NCBI RefSeq assembly: GCF_001592105.1
Contig: NZ_BCWE01000006.1
Location: 62,001 to 126,000 of the forward strand
DNA: 64,000 nt
DNA from: Desulfolucanica intricata
GTDB lineage: Bacteria > Bacillota > Desulfotomaculia > Desulfotomaculales > Desulfofarciminaceae
Direction of reading: 5' to 3'
Positions 25,872 to 34,744 of this stretch are shown here, in pieces. Made by a program: the position numbers and the translations under genes. The notes under the pieces were generated by a model. It saw only the letters and a list, made by a program, of their open reading frames with translations. It was not told the DNA's origin and did not search any database. Every line of letters starts with the position of its first letter. The stretch's first letter is position 1.

Positions 25872-26390
25872 TTGGATGTACACTACAAGAGTCAAGAAAA
25901 TATGTCAGACAGTGTAGGCTTGTTGATTTCAATATTGGTTCGATACCCGGAGGTAGCAACTATAAATTTTGATCCGGAACAACAAGTATTAAAATTTACC
26001 TTTATTTTAAATCACCTTGACGGTGAGGAAATAAAGACGGTTAAAAGCAGGGTTTTAGACAGTATTGAAGTATATAACATTTTAGAAGGTAAGAAGCCAA
26101 GAGTAGTTTTAATCGGACAACAAGAGTGTGATCAATTTACACTTATAGAAATTCAAAGAGATGTAGATACTTTAGTACAGGAAGAAATAGCACTTATTGT
26201 TAAACTTTTTTATGATGCTTTTTGGAATTATCTTGTAACAGACCAAAATAGTTCTCTAATTGAAGAGGACCTGTTGGTACAAGAAGAATTAATTGAACAT
26301 ATGTTGGAGAATGTTAAATGCAGAGCTAGTGATAATAGATATTTGTATGCAATTCGGGAAGAAGGAAAGGTACTGGTATTTAATAAATAA
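25872..26390 (+). CDS. Unrecognised protein between rny and ymdB
   Basis: The 172-residue acidic cytosolic protein starts at TTG 25872 after AGGAGGGTG. It has no signal or membrane segment. An N-terminal half with alternating strands (VGLLISILVRYPEVATINFDPEQQVLKFTFIL) is followed by a helical C-terminal half (IQRDVDTLVQEEIALIVKLFYDAFWNYLV). It lies 16 bp before ymdB, probably in one unit with it. I recognise no family; its place in the rny-ymdB pair hints at RNA metabolism or sporulation, which is inference only. Confidence 0.75.
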   Translation: MDVHYKSQENMSDSVGLLISILVRYPEVATINFDPEQQVLKFTFILNHLDGEEIKTVKSRVLDSIEVYNILEGKKPRVVLIGQQECDQFTLIEIQRDVDTLVQEEIALIVKLFYDAFWNYLVTDQNSSLIEEDLLVQEELIEHMLENVKCRASDNRYLYAIREEGKVLVFNK

Positions 26391-26406
26391 GCAGGGGGAC
26401 AAAAGC

Positions 26407-27183
26407 TTGCGTTTTTTAGTGATTGGTGATATAGTCGGTCGACCGGGCCGAAAAGCAATAAAGCAAAACCTTTCGCACATAAAGCAGGATTTTGGTATTG
26501 ATTTTACGATTGCCAACGGAGAGAATGCAGCCGGAGGGAACGGAATTACCAGGGATATAGCCCGGGAACTTCTGAACAGTGGAATTGATGTAATTACTAT
26601 GGGTAATCATGTATGGAATAAAAAAGAAATTTATGAGTACATTGAGAATGAGGGCCGGCTTATTCGTCCCGCTAACTATCCTTTGGGTAATCCCGGATTA
26701 GGTATGAATATATATAATAAAGATGGTGTCCTAATTGGAGTAATAAATGTGTCCGGGCGAGTTTTTATGCCTCCCTTGGACTGTCCTTTTAGGAAAGTAG
26801 ATGAATTATTAAAAAGTTTAGATAATAAGGTTCGAGTAATAATTGTTGATTTTCATGCAGAGGCGTCTTCTGAAAAAGTAGCTATGGGTTGGTACTTGGA
26901 TGGTCGCGTTTCCGCAGTTTGCGGTACACATACTCATGTGCAAACTGCGGATGAGCGAATTTTACCCGGTGGTACTGCTTATATAACAGATATTGGTATG
27001 ACCGGGCCAAGGGATTCTGTAATCGGAGTAAAAAAAGAGATCGTTTTGGAGAAATTTATTACCCAGCAGCCACGTCGTTTTGAGGTTGCTGATGGGCTAA
27101 CTCAATTTAATGCTGTGTATATTGATGTGGATGTTGAAACAGGTGAAGCTAAAGATATAAAAAGAATATTTAATGTGGAGTAA
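26407..27183 (+). CDS. ymdB: YmdB-type metallophosphoesterase
   Basis: The 258-residue phosphodiesterase belongs to the TIGR00282 family; Bacillus YmdB hydrolyses 2',3'-cAMP and affects biofilm and motility decisions. Metal-binding motifs are in place: GDIVGRPGR, NGENAAGGNG, GNHVWNKKEI, FHAEASSEK, GTHTHVQTADE. The start TTG 26407 lies after AGGGGG and gives the family start MRFLVIGDIVGRPG. A longer frame back to 26293 would overlap the previous gene in another frame and is rejected. Confidence 0.94.
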   Translation: MRFLVIGDIVGRPGRKAIKQNLSHIKQDFGIDFTIANGENAAGGNGITRDIARELLNSGIDVITMGNHVWNKKEIYEYIENEGRLIRPANYPLGNPGLGMNIYNKDGVLIGVINVSGRVFMPPLDCPFRKVDELLKSLDNKVRVIIVDFHAEASSEKVAMGWYLDGRVSAVCGTHTHVQTADERILPGGTAYITDIGMTGPRDSVIGVKKEIVLEKFITQQPRRFEVADGLTQFNAVYIDVDVETGEAKDIKRIFNVE

Positions 27184-27242
27184 TTGGGAATAGACTAAAA
27201 ATTTGAATTTATAAAAAAATTAAAAAAAGTCAGTTCTTAAAA

Positions 27243-27271
27243 AAAGGAATTTAATAACCGTTAGCGAATAT
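27243..27271 (+). promoter_or_regulatory. Sigma-H-like promoter for spoVS
   Basis: AAAGGAATT (27243-27251) and AGCGAATAT (27263-27271) match the Bacillus sigma-H pattern RnAGGAwWW and RnnGAATww, with 11 bp between. spoVS of Bacillus subtilis is sigma-H dependent. Confidence 0.6.
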
Positions 27272-27333
27272 AATTTCATACAGAAGTTCGGAACAGAAAT
27301 AGATCTTCACAGATGAATAAGGAGGTTCGATCC

Positions 27334-27594
27334 ATGGAAGTGTTAAAAGTTTCAGCAAAATCCAACCCAAACTCTGTAGCCGGAGCCCTGGCCGGGGTAC
27401 TTAGAGAACGGGGAAATGCCGAAATCCAAGCAATTGGTGCAGGGGCATTAAATCAGGCAGTTAAAGCAGTAGCAATCGCCAGAGGGTTTGTAGCACCTAG
27501 TGGAGTAGATCTAATATGTATTCCTGCCTTTACTGATATTATTATTGATGGGGAAGAAAGAACTGCAATTAAATTAATTGTTGAACCCAGATAG
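27334..27594 (+). CDS. spoVS: Stage V sporulation protein S
   Basis: The 86-residue Alba-like nucleic acid-binding protein is required for normal spore coat and septation timing. It matches the highly conserved family over its whole length (MEVLKVSAKSNPNSVAGALAGVLRE, IGAGALNQAVKAVAIARGF, DLICIPAFTDI). The start ATG 27334 follows GGAGG; an upstream in-frame start at 27313 lacks a ribosome site. It has its own promoter and terminator. Confidence 0.97.
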   Translation: MEVLKVSAKSNPNSVAGALAGVLRERGNAEIQAIGAGALNQAVKAVAIARGFVAPSGVDLICIPAFTDIIIDGEERTAIKLIVEPR

Positions 27595-27624
27595 CATAAA
27601 TAAATACTCGTTAGTCGTATAATT

Positions 27625-27666
27625 AACCTGTTTACTTTATAAGATGTAGAGTAAACAGGTTTTTGG
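27625..27666 (+). terminator. Terminator after spoVS
   Basis: AACCTGTTTAC (27625-27635) and GTAAACAGGTT (27651-27661) with a T-rich tail. Confidence 0.85.
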
Positions 27667-27704
27667 TTGTTTATAACTTATTAGGGATAAGGGGGAATAA
27701 TTTT

Positions 27705-28682
27705 TTGAGTATATCTGTTTCTGCCCGGGAACTGCACCAAAATACCATTGTTGTAGATGCTCATTGTGACACACTTACAGATTTATTAAAAAAGAGGCGT
27801 TCATTAAATCAGTTGAGTACAGCCGGACATCTTGATTTGCCCCGGATGAAAGCAGGAGGGATTAATCTACAATTTTTTGCTGCTTTTATCTCCCCGGAAT
27901 TTAAGTATACTGCTTTATCACGAACTATGGAAATAATAGATTTGTTTTATAGTGAAATGGAACTAAACTCAGAAGATATAGTACCGGTTAAAAATGCGGA
28001 ATCCATTTATAAAGTCATTGAAGAGGGGAAAATAGCGGCATTATTAACCATTGAGGGCGGTGAAGCCTTAATGGGGGAATTATATAATTTAAGGATGTTG
28101 TATCGTATAGGGGTTCGTGGGCTGACTTTAACCTGGAATGGCCGAAACGAATTGGCAGACGGAGTGGGGGAACAATATACAGGAGGAGGCTTAACCGGTT
28201 TTGGCAAAGCAGTGGTGCAGGAAATGAACCGGCTGGGTATGATCATTGATGTATCCCACATTTCTGAAAGAGGCTTTTGGGATGTATTGGATCTGTCCAG
28301 TACGGCTGTTATTGCTTCCCATTCGAACTGTAAGAATATATGCGATCATCCACGTAACTTAACAGATGCTCAAATTGTTGCCCTGGCCCAAAAGGGTGGT
28401 GTTGTTGGTCTAAGTTTTGTTCCTCAGTTTATAAGTAGTACACATGGGGATTTAGATAAATTTCTTAATCATGTTGATCATATAGCCTGTTTAGCCGGTG
28501 TTGATTGTATTGGTCTGGGTTCAGATTTTGACGGAATTGATAACGTGGCTAAAGGTTTGGAAGATGGTACTAAACTACCTGATATTACTGAGGGTTTATT
28601 GAAAAGAGGGTACCGAGAAGAAGATATTAAAAAAATCCTGGGAGGGAACTTATTAAGAGTTATCAGTAACATTTTAAGGTAA
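27705..28682 (+). CDS. Membrane dipeptidase family (M19) peptidase
   Basis: The 325-residue zinc dipeptidase family protein shows the metal ligands VDAHCDTLTDLL, IEGGEAL, DVSHISERGFWDV, ASHSN and GLGSDFDGI. There is no signal peptide, so it acts in the cytosol. The start TTG 27705 follows AAGGGGG. Substrates of bacterial members vary (dipeptides, D-amino acid dipeptides). The PHP gene follows after 36 bp. Confidence 0.93.
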   Translation: MSISVSARELHQNTIVVDAHCDTLTDLLKKRRSLNQLSTAGHLDLPRMKAGGINLQFFAAFISPEFKYTALSRTMEIIDLFYSEMELNSEDIVPVKNAESIYKVIEEGKIAALLTIEGGEALMGELYNLRMLYRIGVRGLTLTWNGRNELADGVGEQYTGGGLTGFGKAVVQEMNRLGMIIDVSHISERGFWDVLDLSSTAVIASHSNCKNICDHPRNLTDAQIVALAQKGGVVGLSFVPQFISSTHGDLDKFLNHVDHIACLAGVDCIGLGSDFDGIDNVAKGLEDGTKLPDITEGLLKRGYREEDIKKILGGNLLRVISNILR

Positions 28683-28718
28683 TATAAAGATATTAGATGT
28701 ATAATGGGGGTATCTAAT

Positions 28719-29546
28719 TTGTCTGTTGATTTACATGTGCATACCTCTGTTTCAGATGGGACCGACACCCCTGAACAAGTGGTTGAGCAAGCCTTAAGCA
28801 TTGGTTTAGAGGCAATTGCAATTACAGACCATGATATACTAGAAGGCATCAGTGCGGCTCAGGAAGCTGCCCGGGGTAAAAATATTGAGATAGTACCGGG
28901 AATTGAACTTAGTACGGTATATAAACAAAAGGAAATTCATGTTTTAGGTTATTATATTGATCGGGAGAATGAGGAGTTTTTAAATTATTTAACAATTTTT
29001 CGTAATGCGCGTAGAGAACGTATAATAAAAATAACAGAAAAACTTTTGGGGTTGGGGATTAATCTTGACCTGGAAAGAGTTATGGCTATCGCCGGTGATG
29101 GTTCGGCGGGTCGCCCGCATGTGGCCGAAGCGATGGTTGAGATAGGTGCAGTGTCTTCCATGAGTGAGGCCTTTGAAAAGTACATCGGATTTAATGGACC
29201 GGCCTATGTACCGCGTTTTAAACTTAGCCCGACAGAGGCAGTAAAATTAATTCTGTCTGCCAAAGGAGTACCGGTGCTGGCTCACCCGGGCTTAGATGTT
29301 AATAAATCTTTGATATCCGAATTAATTGATGCTGGAATACAGGGTATTGAGGTATATCACCCCAGTCACAGCTGGGATCAGATTAATTTGTATACTGCAC
29401 TGGCCAGAGTGAATAGTTTAATTATTACCGGGGGATCTGATTATCATGGTCAAAATAACGATGAGAGAAGTCGGTTAGGTTCAGTATTAGTTGACTATAC
29501 TGTAGTTAAGGAGTTAAAAGAATGTGCCCGGCGTAACAGACTCTGA
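28719..29546 (+). CDS. PHP-domain phosphoesterase (RNase AM / TrpH type)
   Basis: The protein of about 275 residues carries all PHP motifs: DLHVHTSVSDG, ITDHDILEG, GIELST, VLAHPG and TGGSDYHG. This set matches 3',5'-nucleoside bisphosphate phosphatases/RNase AM (YciV). TTG 28719 follows ATGGGGGT; an ATG at 28704 is in frame but overlaps that ribosome site. Substrate is inferred from family only. Confidence 0.9.
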   Translation: MSVDLHVHTSVSDGTDTPEQVVEQALSIGLEAIAITDHDILEGISAAQEAARGKNIEIVPGIELSTVYKQKEIHVLGYYIDRENEEFLNYLTIFRNARRERIIKITEKLLGLGINLDLERVMAIAGDGSAGRPHVAEAMVEIGAVSSMSEAFEKYIGFNGPAYVPRFKLSPTEAVKLILSAKGVPVLAHPGLDVNKSLISELIDAGIQGIEVYHPSHSWDQINLYTALARVNSLIITGGSDYHGQNNDERSRLGSVLVDYTVVKELKECARRNRL

Positions 29547-29629
29547 CGGCACCGTAATCAACCTACGTCTAATTTCACCATTGTTGACATATATTTAAAG
29601 AAAGAATGTTTTCGGGTGGTGATATTAAG

Positions 29630-29902
29630 ATGGATATTTACGACATTAATTATTTACAACAAAGGGTGCATGAGTTAGAAGAAAAGATTGAACAACTAAG
29701 ACTTAGCCGTAGGGTATTGATGAATCTTGTTGAGAAATTAGAGCGGGAAAAATCGGGCTTTGTAACTCGGCTTGAGAAAGAAAACAGAAAATTACATATG
29801 AATAATTGTCGCTACGCCAAATATTTATTGAGAAAAAACAGGCAAATTATGGAGTTAAAAACGCAATTAAAAAAGGCCGTGTCGGATAATTCAGTTAATT
29901 AA
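29630..29902 (+). CDS. Small coiled-coil protein of unknown function
   Basis: From ATG 29630, after GGTGGTGAT, the protein has 90 residues, nearly all one heptad-rich helix (YLQQRVHELEEKIEQLRLSRRVL, LVEKLEREKSGFVTRLEKENRKL). It is strongly charged with no membrane segment or enzyme motif. I do not know its function. It stands alone between the PHP gene and the cobalamin operon. Confidence 0.75.
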   Translation: MDIYDINYLQQRVHELEEKIEQLRLSRRVLMNLVEKLEREKSGFVTRLEKENRKLHMNNCRYAKYLLRKNRQIMELKTQLKKAVSDNSVN

Positions 29903-30100
29903 AAAAATATCCACATATTGTTCACAAATTGGGGATAAAATAATAATAATGGCACAAATAGGATGTTTAGAAAGTCACTGAAGGCGGTATTCTTGTTCCA
30001 ATGGGCAGTGGGTTCTTAGAGATAAGAAATGATTTTGATTATAAGAAGGTATATACGCTTTGGTGTAGAATAAAAATCTATTATTGTAAAATTCTTTTTT

Positions 30101-30137
30101 CCTGCGCCAGTTAATGCAGGATTTTGATTTTTCTTTT
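30101..30137 (+). terminator. Possible weak terminator upstream of cobU
   Basis: CCTGC (30101-30105) and GCAGG (30116-30120) form a short stem followed by ATTTTGATTTTTC. The rest of 29903-30180 is AT-rich; I looked for a cobalamin riboswitch (B12 box GCCACTG, GGGAA, CCTGCC) and did not find one. Confidence 0.4.
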
Positions 30138-30180
30138 TTAGTGTACAAGCTAATCGGGATGTATAGGTGGGAGTTAAAAA

Positions 30181-30762
30181 ATGAAGGGAAAGTTGATACT
30201 GGTTCTTGGCGGTTCCAGAAGCGGTAAAAGTAGTGTTGCTGAAAAATTTGCTGCTGGTTTAGGACAAAAAGTAGTTTACATTGCTACAGCAGCTGTTTTG
30301 GATAATGAAATGGCACGAAGAGTAGAAAAACACCGTGCAGTGCGCCCCGGGAACTGGGAAACCATTGAAGAAACACATGAGATAAATAATATCTTACGTA
30401 ATTTAGGACAAGAAACAGAGGTTTTTTTGTTGGATTGTTTAACTCTTTGGATATCAAACTTATTGCTGGATGATATGCTTATGTCCGGCAAACCGACAGC
30501 CGAGAAAGAAAAATATATTGTAAATAGGATAGAAGAGTTTTGTCAAACAGCCAGTGCAATGCCTGCCCATATGATAGTAGTTTCCAATGAGGTAGGTCAA
30601 GGAATTGTGCCGGAATATCCAATTAGCAGGCTTTACCGGGATATTGTAGGATTAGCCAATCAAATGGTTGCTAAATATGCCGATGAAGTATATTTAACAG
30701 TTGCAGGAATACCTGTAGAATTAAAGTCATTAACATCGTTTGGGGGGAAAAATTCATGGTAG
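30181..30762 (+). CDS. cobU: Adenosylcobinamide kinase/adenosylcobinamide-phosphate guanylyltransferase
   Basis: The 193-residue enzyme phosphorylates adenosylcobinamide and then adds GMP, preparing the nucleotide loop. The P-loop GGSRSGKSS (about 10-18) is followed by YIATA, HRAVRPGNWETIEE (the catalytic His) and LLDCLTLWISNLL, the full CobU set. It is the first gene of the operon; its end overlaps cobQ by 7 bp. Confidence 0.95.
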   Translation: MKGKLILVLGGSRSGKSSVAEKFAAGLGQKVVYIATAAVLDNEMARRVEKHRAVRPGNWETIEETHEINNILRNLGQETEVFLLDCLTLWISNLLLDDMLMSGKPTAEKEKYIVNRIEEFCQTASAMPAHMIVVSNEVGQGIVPEYPISRLYRDIVGLANQMVAKYADEVYLTVAGIPVELKSLTSFGGKNSW

Positions 30763-32300
30763 CAAAAACAATTATGGTACAGGGAACAGCTTCTCACGTG
30801 GGAAAAAGTGTTCTGGTAGCTGCCCTGTGCCGTATTTTTTATCGGGATGGCTATAAAGTGGCACCATTTAAATCACAGAATATGGCTTTAAATTCCTATG
30901 TAACCTCAGATGGTGGGGAGATGGGCCGAGCTCAGGTGGTTCAAGCCGAAGCTGCCGGTATTGATCCTCATGTGGATATGAATCCAATCTTACTTAAACC
31001 CACCGGGCAGGCATCCTCACAAGTTATCGTGTTGGGTAAGCCTCTGGGGAATATGTCTGCTGCTGAGTACCATGCCGGTTATACTCTTCAGGCTTTAGGA
31101 ACAATTGAAGGAGCTTTGGAGAGGCTAAGAAGCAAATATGATATTATTGTGATTGAAGGTGCCGGCAGCCCGGCTGAAATTAATCTACAGTCAACTGAAA
31201 TTGTCAATATGCGAATTGCCAGAATGGCCCAAGCTCCGGTTTTATTAACAGCCGATATTGATAAGGGAGGTGCTCTGGCTTCAATAGTGGGGACTCTGGA
31301 GTTGATTAGCCCGGAGGACCGGGAAAGGGTAGCCGGAGTGATTATAAATAAATTCCGTGGTGATGTATCCTTATTTCAGCCAGCTATAGAATTTTTGGAG
31401 CAAAAAATAAATAAGCCCGTGCTGGGTGTTGTGCCTTATTTTCAGGGTTTTCGAATTCAGGAAGAGGATTCTGTTGCAATTGAGCGGTCCGCCGGGCAGC
31501 CGGATAAGGATGCGGAAATTGATATAGTAGTAATTCATCTGCCGCACATCTCTAATTTTACAGATTTTGATCCTCTTGAGGATGAACCCGATGTAAAGCT
31601 CCGTTATGTAAGGCGGTTGGAGGAATTTGATAATCCCGATTTAATTATTATTCCCGGTAGTAAGAATACTATTGAAGATTTAGTATTTTTGAAAAATTCC
31701 GGTTTGGCTGACAGAATAATACGACAGGCTAAAGCCGGGATTCCGGTGTTAGGTATTTGTGGTGGTTTTCAAATACTGGGCAGAGAACTTCATGATCCCT
31801 TACACACTGAATCTAATATTCCTACAGTTTTCGGTTTAGGCCTATTAGACACTGTTACCACTTTTGCACCGGAAAAAACAACCAGCCAGGTTGAGGCAGA
31901 AGTTAGCGGCTCCGGTTTTTTATTACATGGTGCAGGAGGTCAGCGGCTGACCGGTTACGAGATTCATATGGGAAGAACCGAATTGACCGCCGGAACAAGG
32001 CCAGCCTTTAATATTTTGGTGCGTTCCGGAGAGAAGGTTTTCTTTTCAGATGGGGCTGTAAGTAAAGACGGTCAGATCATGGGCACCTATATTCACGGTA
32101 TCTTTGATAATGATGATTTTAGAAGACATTGCATTGATAAAGTACGTCTTGCTAAAGGGCTCGAGCCATTTACCGGTTATAAAGGATTAAGTGTATGGGA
32201 TCAGCGGCAGAAAGATTATGATCAATTGGCGCAGACGGTAAAGTCAAGCCTTGACATAGAAAAAATATATACCTTTATGGGTTTGAAGGGGCCGAGATAA
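30756..32300 (+). CDS. cobQ: Cobyric acid synthase
   Basis: The 514-residue glutamine amidotransferase amidates four side chains of the corrin ring. An N-terminal dethiobiotin synthetase-like ATPase domain (VQGTASHVGKSVL, FKSQNMALNS) is joined to a class I GATase domain with the nucleophile in GICGGFQILG and the His in YIHGIFDN. The start ATG 30756 lies inside the cobU tail, after GGGGGG. Length is normal. Confidence 0.96.
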   Translation: MVAKTIMVQGTASHVGKSVLVAALCRIFYRDGYKVAPFKSQNMALNSYVTSDGGEMGRAQVVQAEAAGIDPHVDMNPILLKPTGQASSQVIVLGKPLGNMSAAEYHAGYTLQALGTIEGALERLRSKYDIIVIEGAGSPAEINLQSTEIVNMRIARMAQAPVLLTADIDKGGALASIVGTLELISPEDRERVAGVIINKFRGDVSLFQPAIEFLEQKINKPVLGVVPYFQGFRIQEEDSVAIERSAGQPDKDAEIDIVVIHLPHISNFTDFDPLEDEPDVKLRYVRRLEEFDNPDLIIIPGSKNTIEDLVFLKNSGLADRIIRQAKAGIPVLGICGGFQILGRELHDPLHTESNIPTVFGLGLLDTVTTFAPEKTTSQVEAEVSGSGFLLHGAGGQRLTGYEIHMGRTELTAGTRPAFNILVRSGEKVFFSDGAVSKDGQIMGTYIHGIFDNDDFRRHCIDKVRLAKGLEPFTGYKGLSVWDQRQKDYDQLAQTVKSSLDIEKIYTFMGLKGPR

Positions 32301-32316
32301 TAGGAGAATTATTATT

Positions 32317-33288
32317 ATGGTAGTTAATATAATTTTGGCATACTTTATAGATTTAATAATTGGGGATCCCCGCTGGCTTACCCACCCGGTAGTTTTAATC
32401 GGAAAGTTAATTAGTTTTCTGGAAAAGATATTGTTTAAGTTTCTTAGAAAACCATTGGCTTTACGTATCGGTGGGGTTTTTTTAGTAATAGTTGTTGTAG
32501 TTAGTTCATATTTTTTTACTTGGGCAATCATTAAAACTCTTACTGAGATAAATGGGATACTGGGAAGGGTGGCAGAAATATGGCTGATTTCAACAACACT
32601 CGCCACGAAAAGTTTAGCCGGAGCAGCCAGAGAAATTTATAACCTTTTACAAAAGGGAGACATAAAAGAGGCCCGTATTAAAGTGGGTTGGATTGTAGGA
32701 CGGGATACTGAAAATATGGAGAGCCAGCAGTTAACCAGGGCTACGGTGGAAACAGTAGCGGAAAATATAGTGGATGGTGTTTTGTCACCTTTATTTTTTG
32801 CTATTCTAGGAGGCGCCCCATTGGCAATGGCTTATAAAGCTGTGAATACATTGGATTCTATGGTAGGATATAAAAACGAAAAATACAAAAATTTAGGTTG
32901 GGCTTCTGCCCGGCTGGATGACCTTGCTAATTTTTTCCCTGCACGCTGGGCGGGCTTATTATTACTGTGTACTGCCGGTTTGTTAGGTTATAGAATTAAA
33001 AATGTTTATCAAGCGGTTAGAAGATATGCTGTCAAGCACCCCAGTCCCAACAGCGGTATTCCGGAGTCTGCTGTGGCCGGTGCCCTGGGGGTTCGCCTGG
33101 GTGGCTTAAATTATTATGGGGGACAGGCTTCTTTTCGAGCCTATATGGGTGAGGATAATTTTCCACTGGAGGATGTACATATTATTAAAACTATAAGAAT
33201 GATGTATATATCCAGCGCTTTGGGTGTTATTAGTGGTCTGTTTTTTGGAGGAATAGCTCTTATTCTTTTAAACAAATCGTTAGTATAA
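32317..33288 (+). CDS. cbiB: Adenosylcobinamide-phosphate synthase (CbiB)
   Basis: The 323-residue membrane protein attaches aminopropanol phosphate to cobyric acid. Family motifs: IIGDPRWLTHPVVLIGKLI, GRDTENMESQQLTRATVETVAENIVDGVLSPLFF, YKAVNTLDSMVGYKNEKY, HPSPNSGIPESAVAGALGVRLGG. Four to five hydrophobic segments are seen. It follows cobQ by 16 bp. Confidence 0.95.
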   Translation: MVVNIILAYFIDLIIGDPRWLTHPVVLIGKLISFLEKILFKFLRKPLALRIGGVFLVIVVVVSSYFFTWAIIKTLTEINGILGRVAEIWLISTTLATKSLAGAAREIYNLLQKGDIKEARIKVGWIVGRDTENMESQQLTRATVETVAENIVDGVLSPLFFAILGGAPLAMAYKAVNTLDSMVGYKNEKYKNLGWASARLDDLANFFPARWAGLLLLCTAGLLGYRIKNVYQAVRRYAVKHPSPNSGIPESAVAGALGVRLGGLNYYGGQASFRAYMGEDNFPLEDVHIIKTIRMMYISSALGVISGLFFGGIALILLNKSLV

Positions 33289-33337
33289 TTTTTAAATTAG
33301 GAACAGCATTTTATCTTGTAAGAAAGAGGTAATAATA

Positions 33338-34723
33338 ATGTATTTACCCCGATTAATGTTTGCCGGTACAAATAGCGGCGTGGGTAAAACTACGATAACT
33401 ACGGCTGTAATGACCGCTTTAACCAGAAAGGGGTACAAAGTCCAGCCCTATAAAGTAGGACCTGATTATATAGACCCCGGATATCATTTGGCGGCAACCG
33501 GACGTATTTCCCGTAATTTGGATAGCTGGTTTCTTCGAGAGGACGGAATAACTGAAATTTTTATGCGTTCGGCACTAGATGCTGATATAGCAATTATTGA
33601 AGGGGTTATGGGTTTATATGACGGTTTTGGTACAGGGGAATTAGGGAGTTCGGCCCAAATAGCTAAATTATTAAAATGTCCGACTGTACTTATTTTAGAT
33701 GTCCGCTCCATGGCTCGCAGTGCAGCGGCCGTTGTATTTGGTTATCGGGGTTTTGACCCTGAAGTACCAATCGTCGGAGTAATTTTAAATCGGGTAGGTA
33801 GTGATAGGCATTACCGTATTCTCAAAGAATCTATTGAAGCTAATTGTGGTGTACCTGTTTTGGGTGCAATTAAAAGAAATGAACAATTGGTTATGCCGGA
33901 GCGTCATCTGGGGTTGGTACCTACCGTAGAAAAAAACGATTTGACCGAACGCTTAGAAATTTTATCCGAAACAATTAGCTCAGCTGTAGATCTGGATCAT
34001 ATATTACTTCTGGCCCGGCAAGCACAAAATTTATCTAAACCAAAATGTAAAATTTTTACCCATAAAAAAATACCCACTAAAGTTAGAATCGGTGTTATGA
34101 GAGACGAGGCCTTTAACTTTTATTATCAGGACGGTTTAGATTTATTGTGTGCCTCCGGTGCTGAGTTGGAATTTATTAGCCCCATCCATGACCGAACTTT
34201 ACCTCCTGACTTAGACGGTTTGTATCTGGGTGGAGGTTTTCCTGAAATGTTTTTAGAGGCACTTGCGGGGCAAAAAACTTTTCTGGCAGGTATACGGAAT
34301 GCTGCAGCCAGGGGTATGCCTATTTACGCTGAGTGCGGTGGTTTTATGTATTTGACTGAGGCTATAGAAGATTTTGCCGGTAAGAGATATCCCATGGCCG
34401 GTGTTATCCCGGGTTACTGCCGCATGGAGCGTCGCCGGGCAGCTTTGGGTTACGTTGAGGCGACCTTCTGTCAGGATACTGTTTTAGCAGACCGTGGCAC
34501 AAATGTTAGAGGACATGAGTTTCATTACTCCACTTATATTTGTTCTGAAAAACAAGTACCTGCATACCGTATGATTAAAAGCGATGGTTCCATAGAGAGT
34601 TATGCGGGCTATGTCCGTGGAGATATACTGGCTTCTTATCTACATTTACATTTAGCTGCTTATCCAAAATTAGCATCAAACTTTATTAATAACTGTCTAA
34701 GATTTAAAGAAAAACTAAAGTAA
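33338..34723 (+). CDS. cbiA: Cobyrinic acid a,c-diamide synthase
   Basis: The 461-residue glutamine amidotransferase amidates the a and c side chains. It has an ATP domain (FAGTNSGVGKTTITTAVM, YKVGPDYIDPGYH) and a GATase domain (AECGGFMYLTEA, GHEFHYS). GPDYIDPGYH separates it from CobQ. The start ATG 33338 follows AGAGG. Confidence 0.96.
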   Translation: MYLPRLMFAGTNSGVGKTTITTAVMTALTRKGYKVQPYKVGPDYIDPGYHLAATGRISRNLDSWFLREDGITEIFMRSALDADIAIIEGVMGLYDGFGTGELGSSAQIAKLLKCPTVLILDVRSMARSAAAVVFGYRGFDPEVPIVGVILNRVGSDRHYRILKESIEANCGVPVLGAIKRNEQLVMPERHLGLVPTVEKNDLTERLEILSETISSAVDLDHILLLARQAQNLSKPKCKIFTHKKIPTKVRIGVMRDEAFNFYYQDGLDLLCASGAELEFISPIHDRTLPPDLDGLYLGGGFPEMFLEALAGQKTFLAGIRNAAARGMPIYAECGGFMYLTEAIEDFAGKRYPMAGVIPGYCRMERRRAALGYVEATFCQDTVLADRGTNVRGHEFHYSTYICSEKQVPAYRMIKSDGSIESYAGYVRGDILASYLHLHLAAYPKLASNFINNCLRFKEKLK

Positions 34724-34744
34724 TATTTTTATAGGAGAAGAGAA

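Noticed and set aside
26293-26406. Longer N-terminus for ymdB
   Set aside because: It overlaps the preceding gene in another frame, has no ribosome site and is absent from the family.
29903-30180. Cobalamin riboswitch before cobU
   Set aside because: The B12 box and the other conserved boxes are missing by eye; a model search would settle it.
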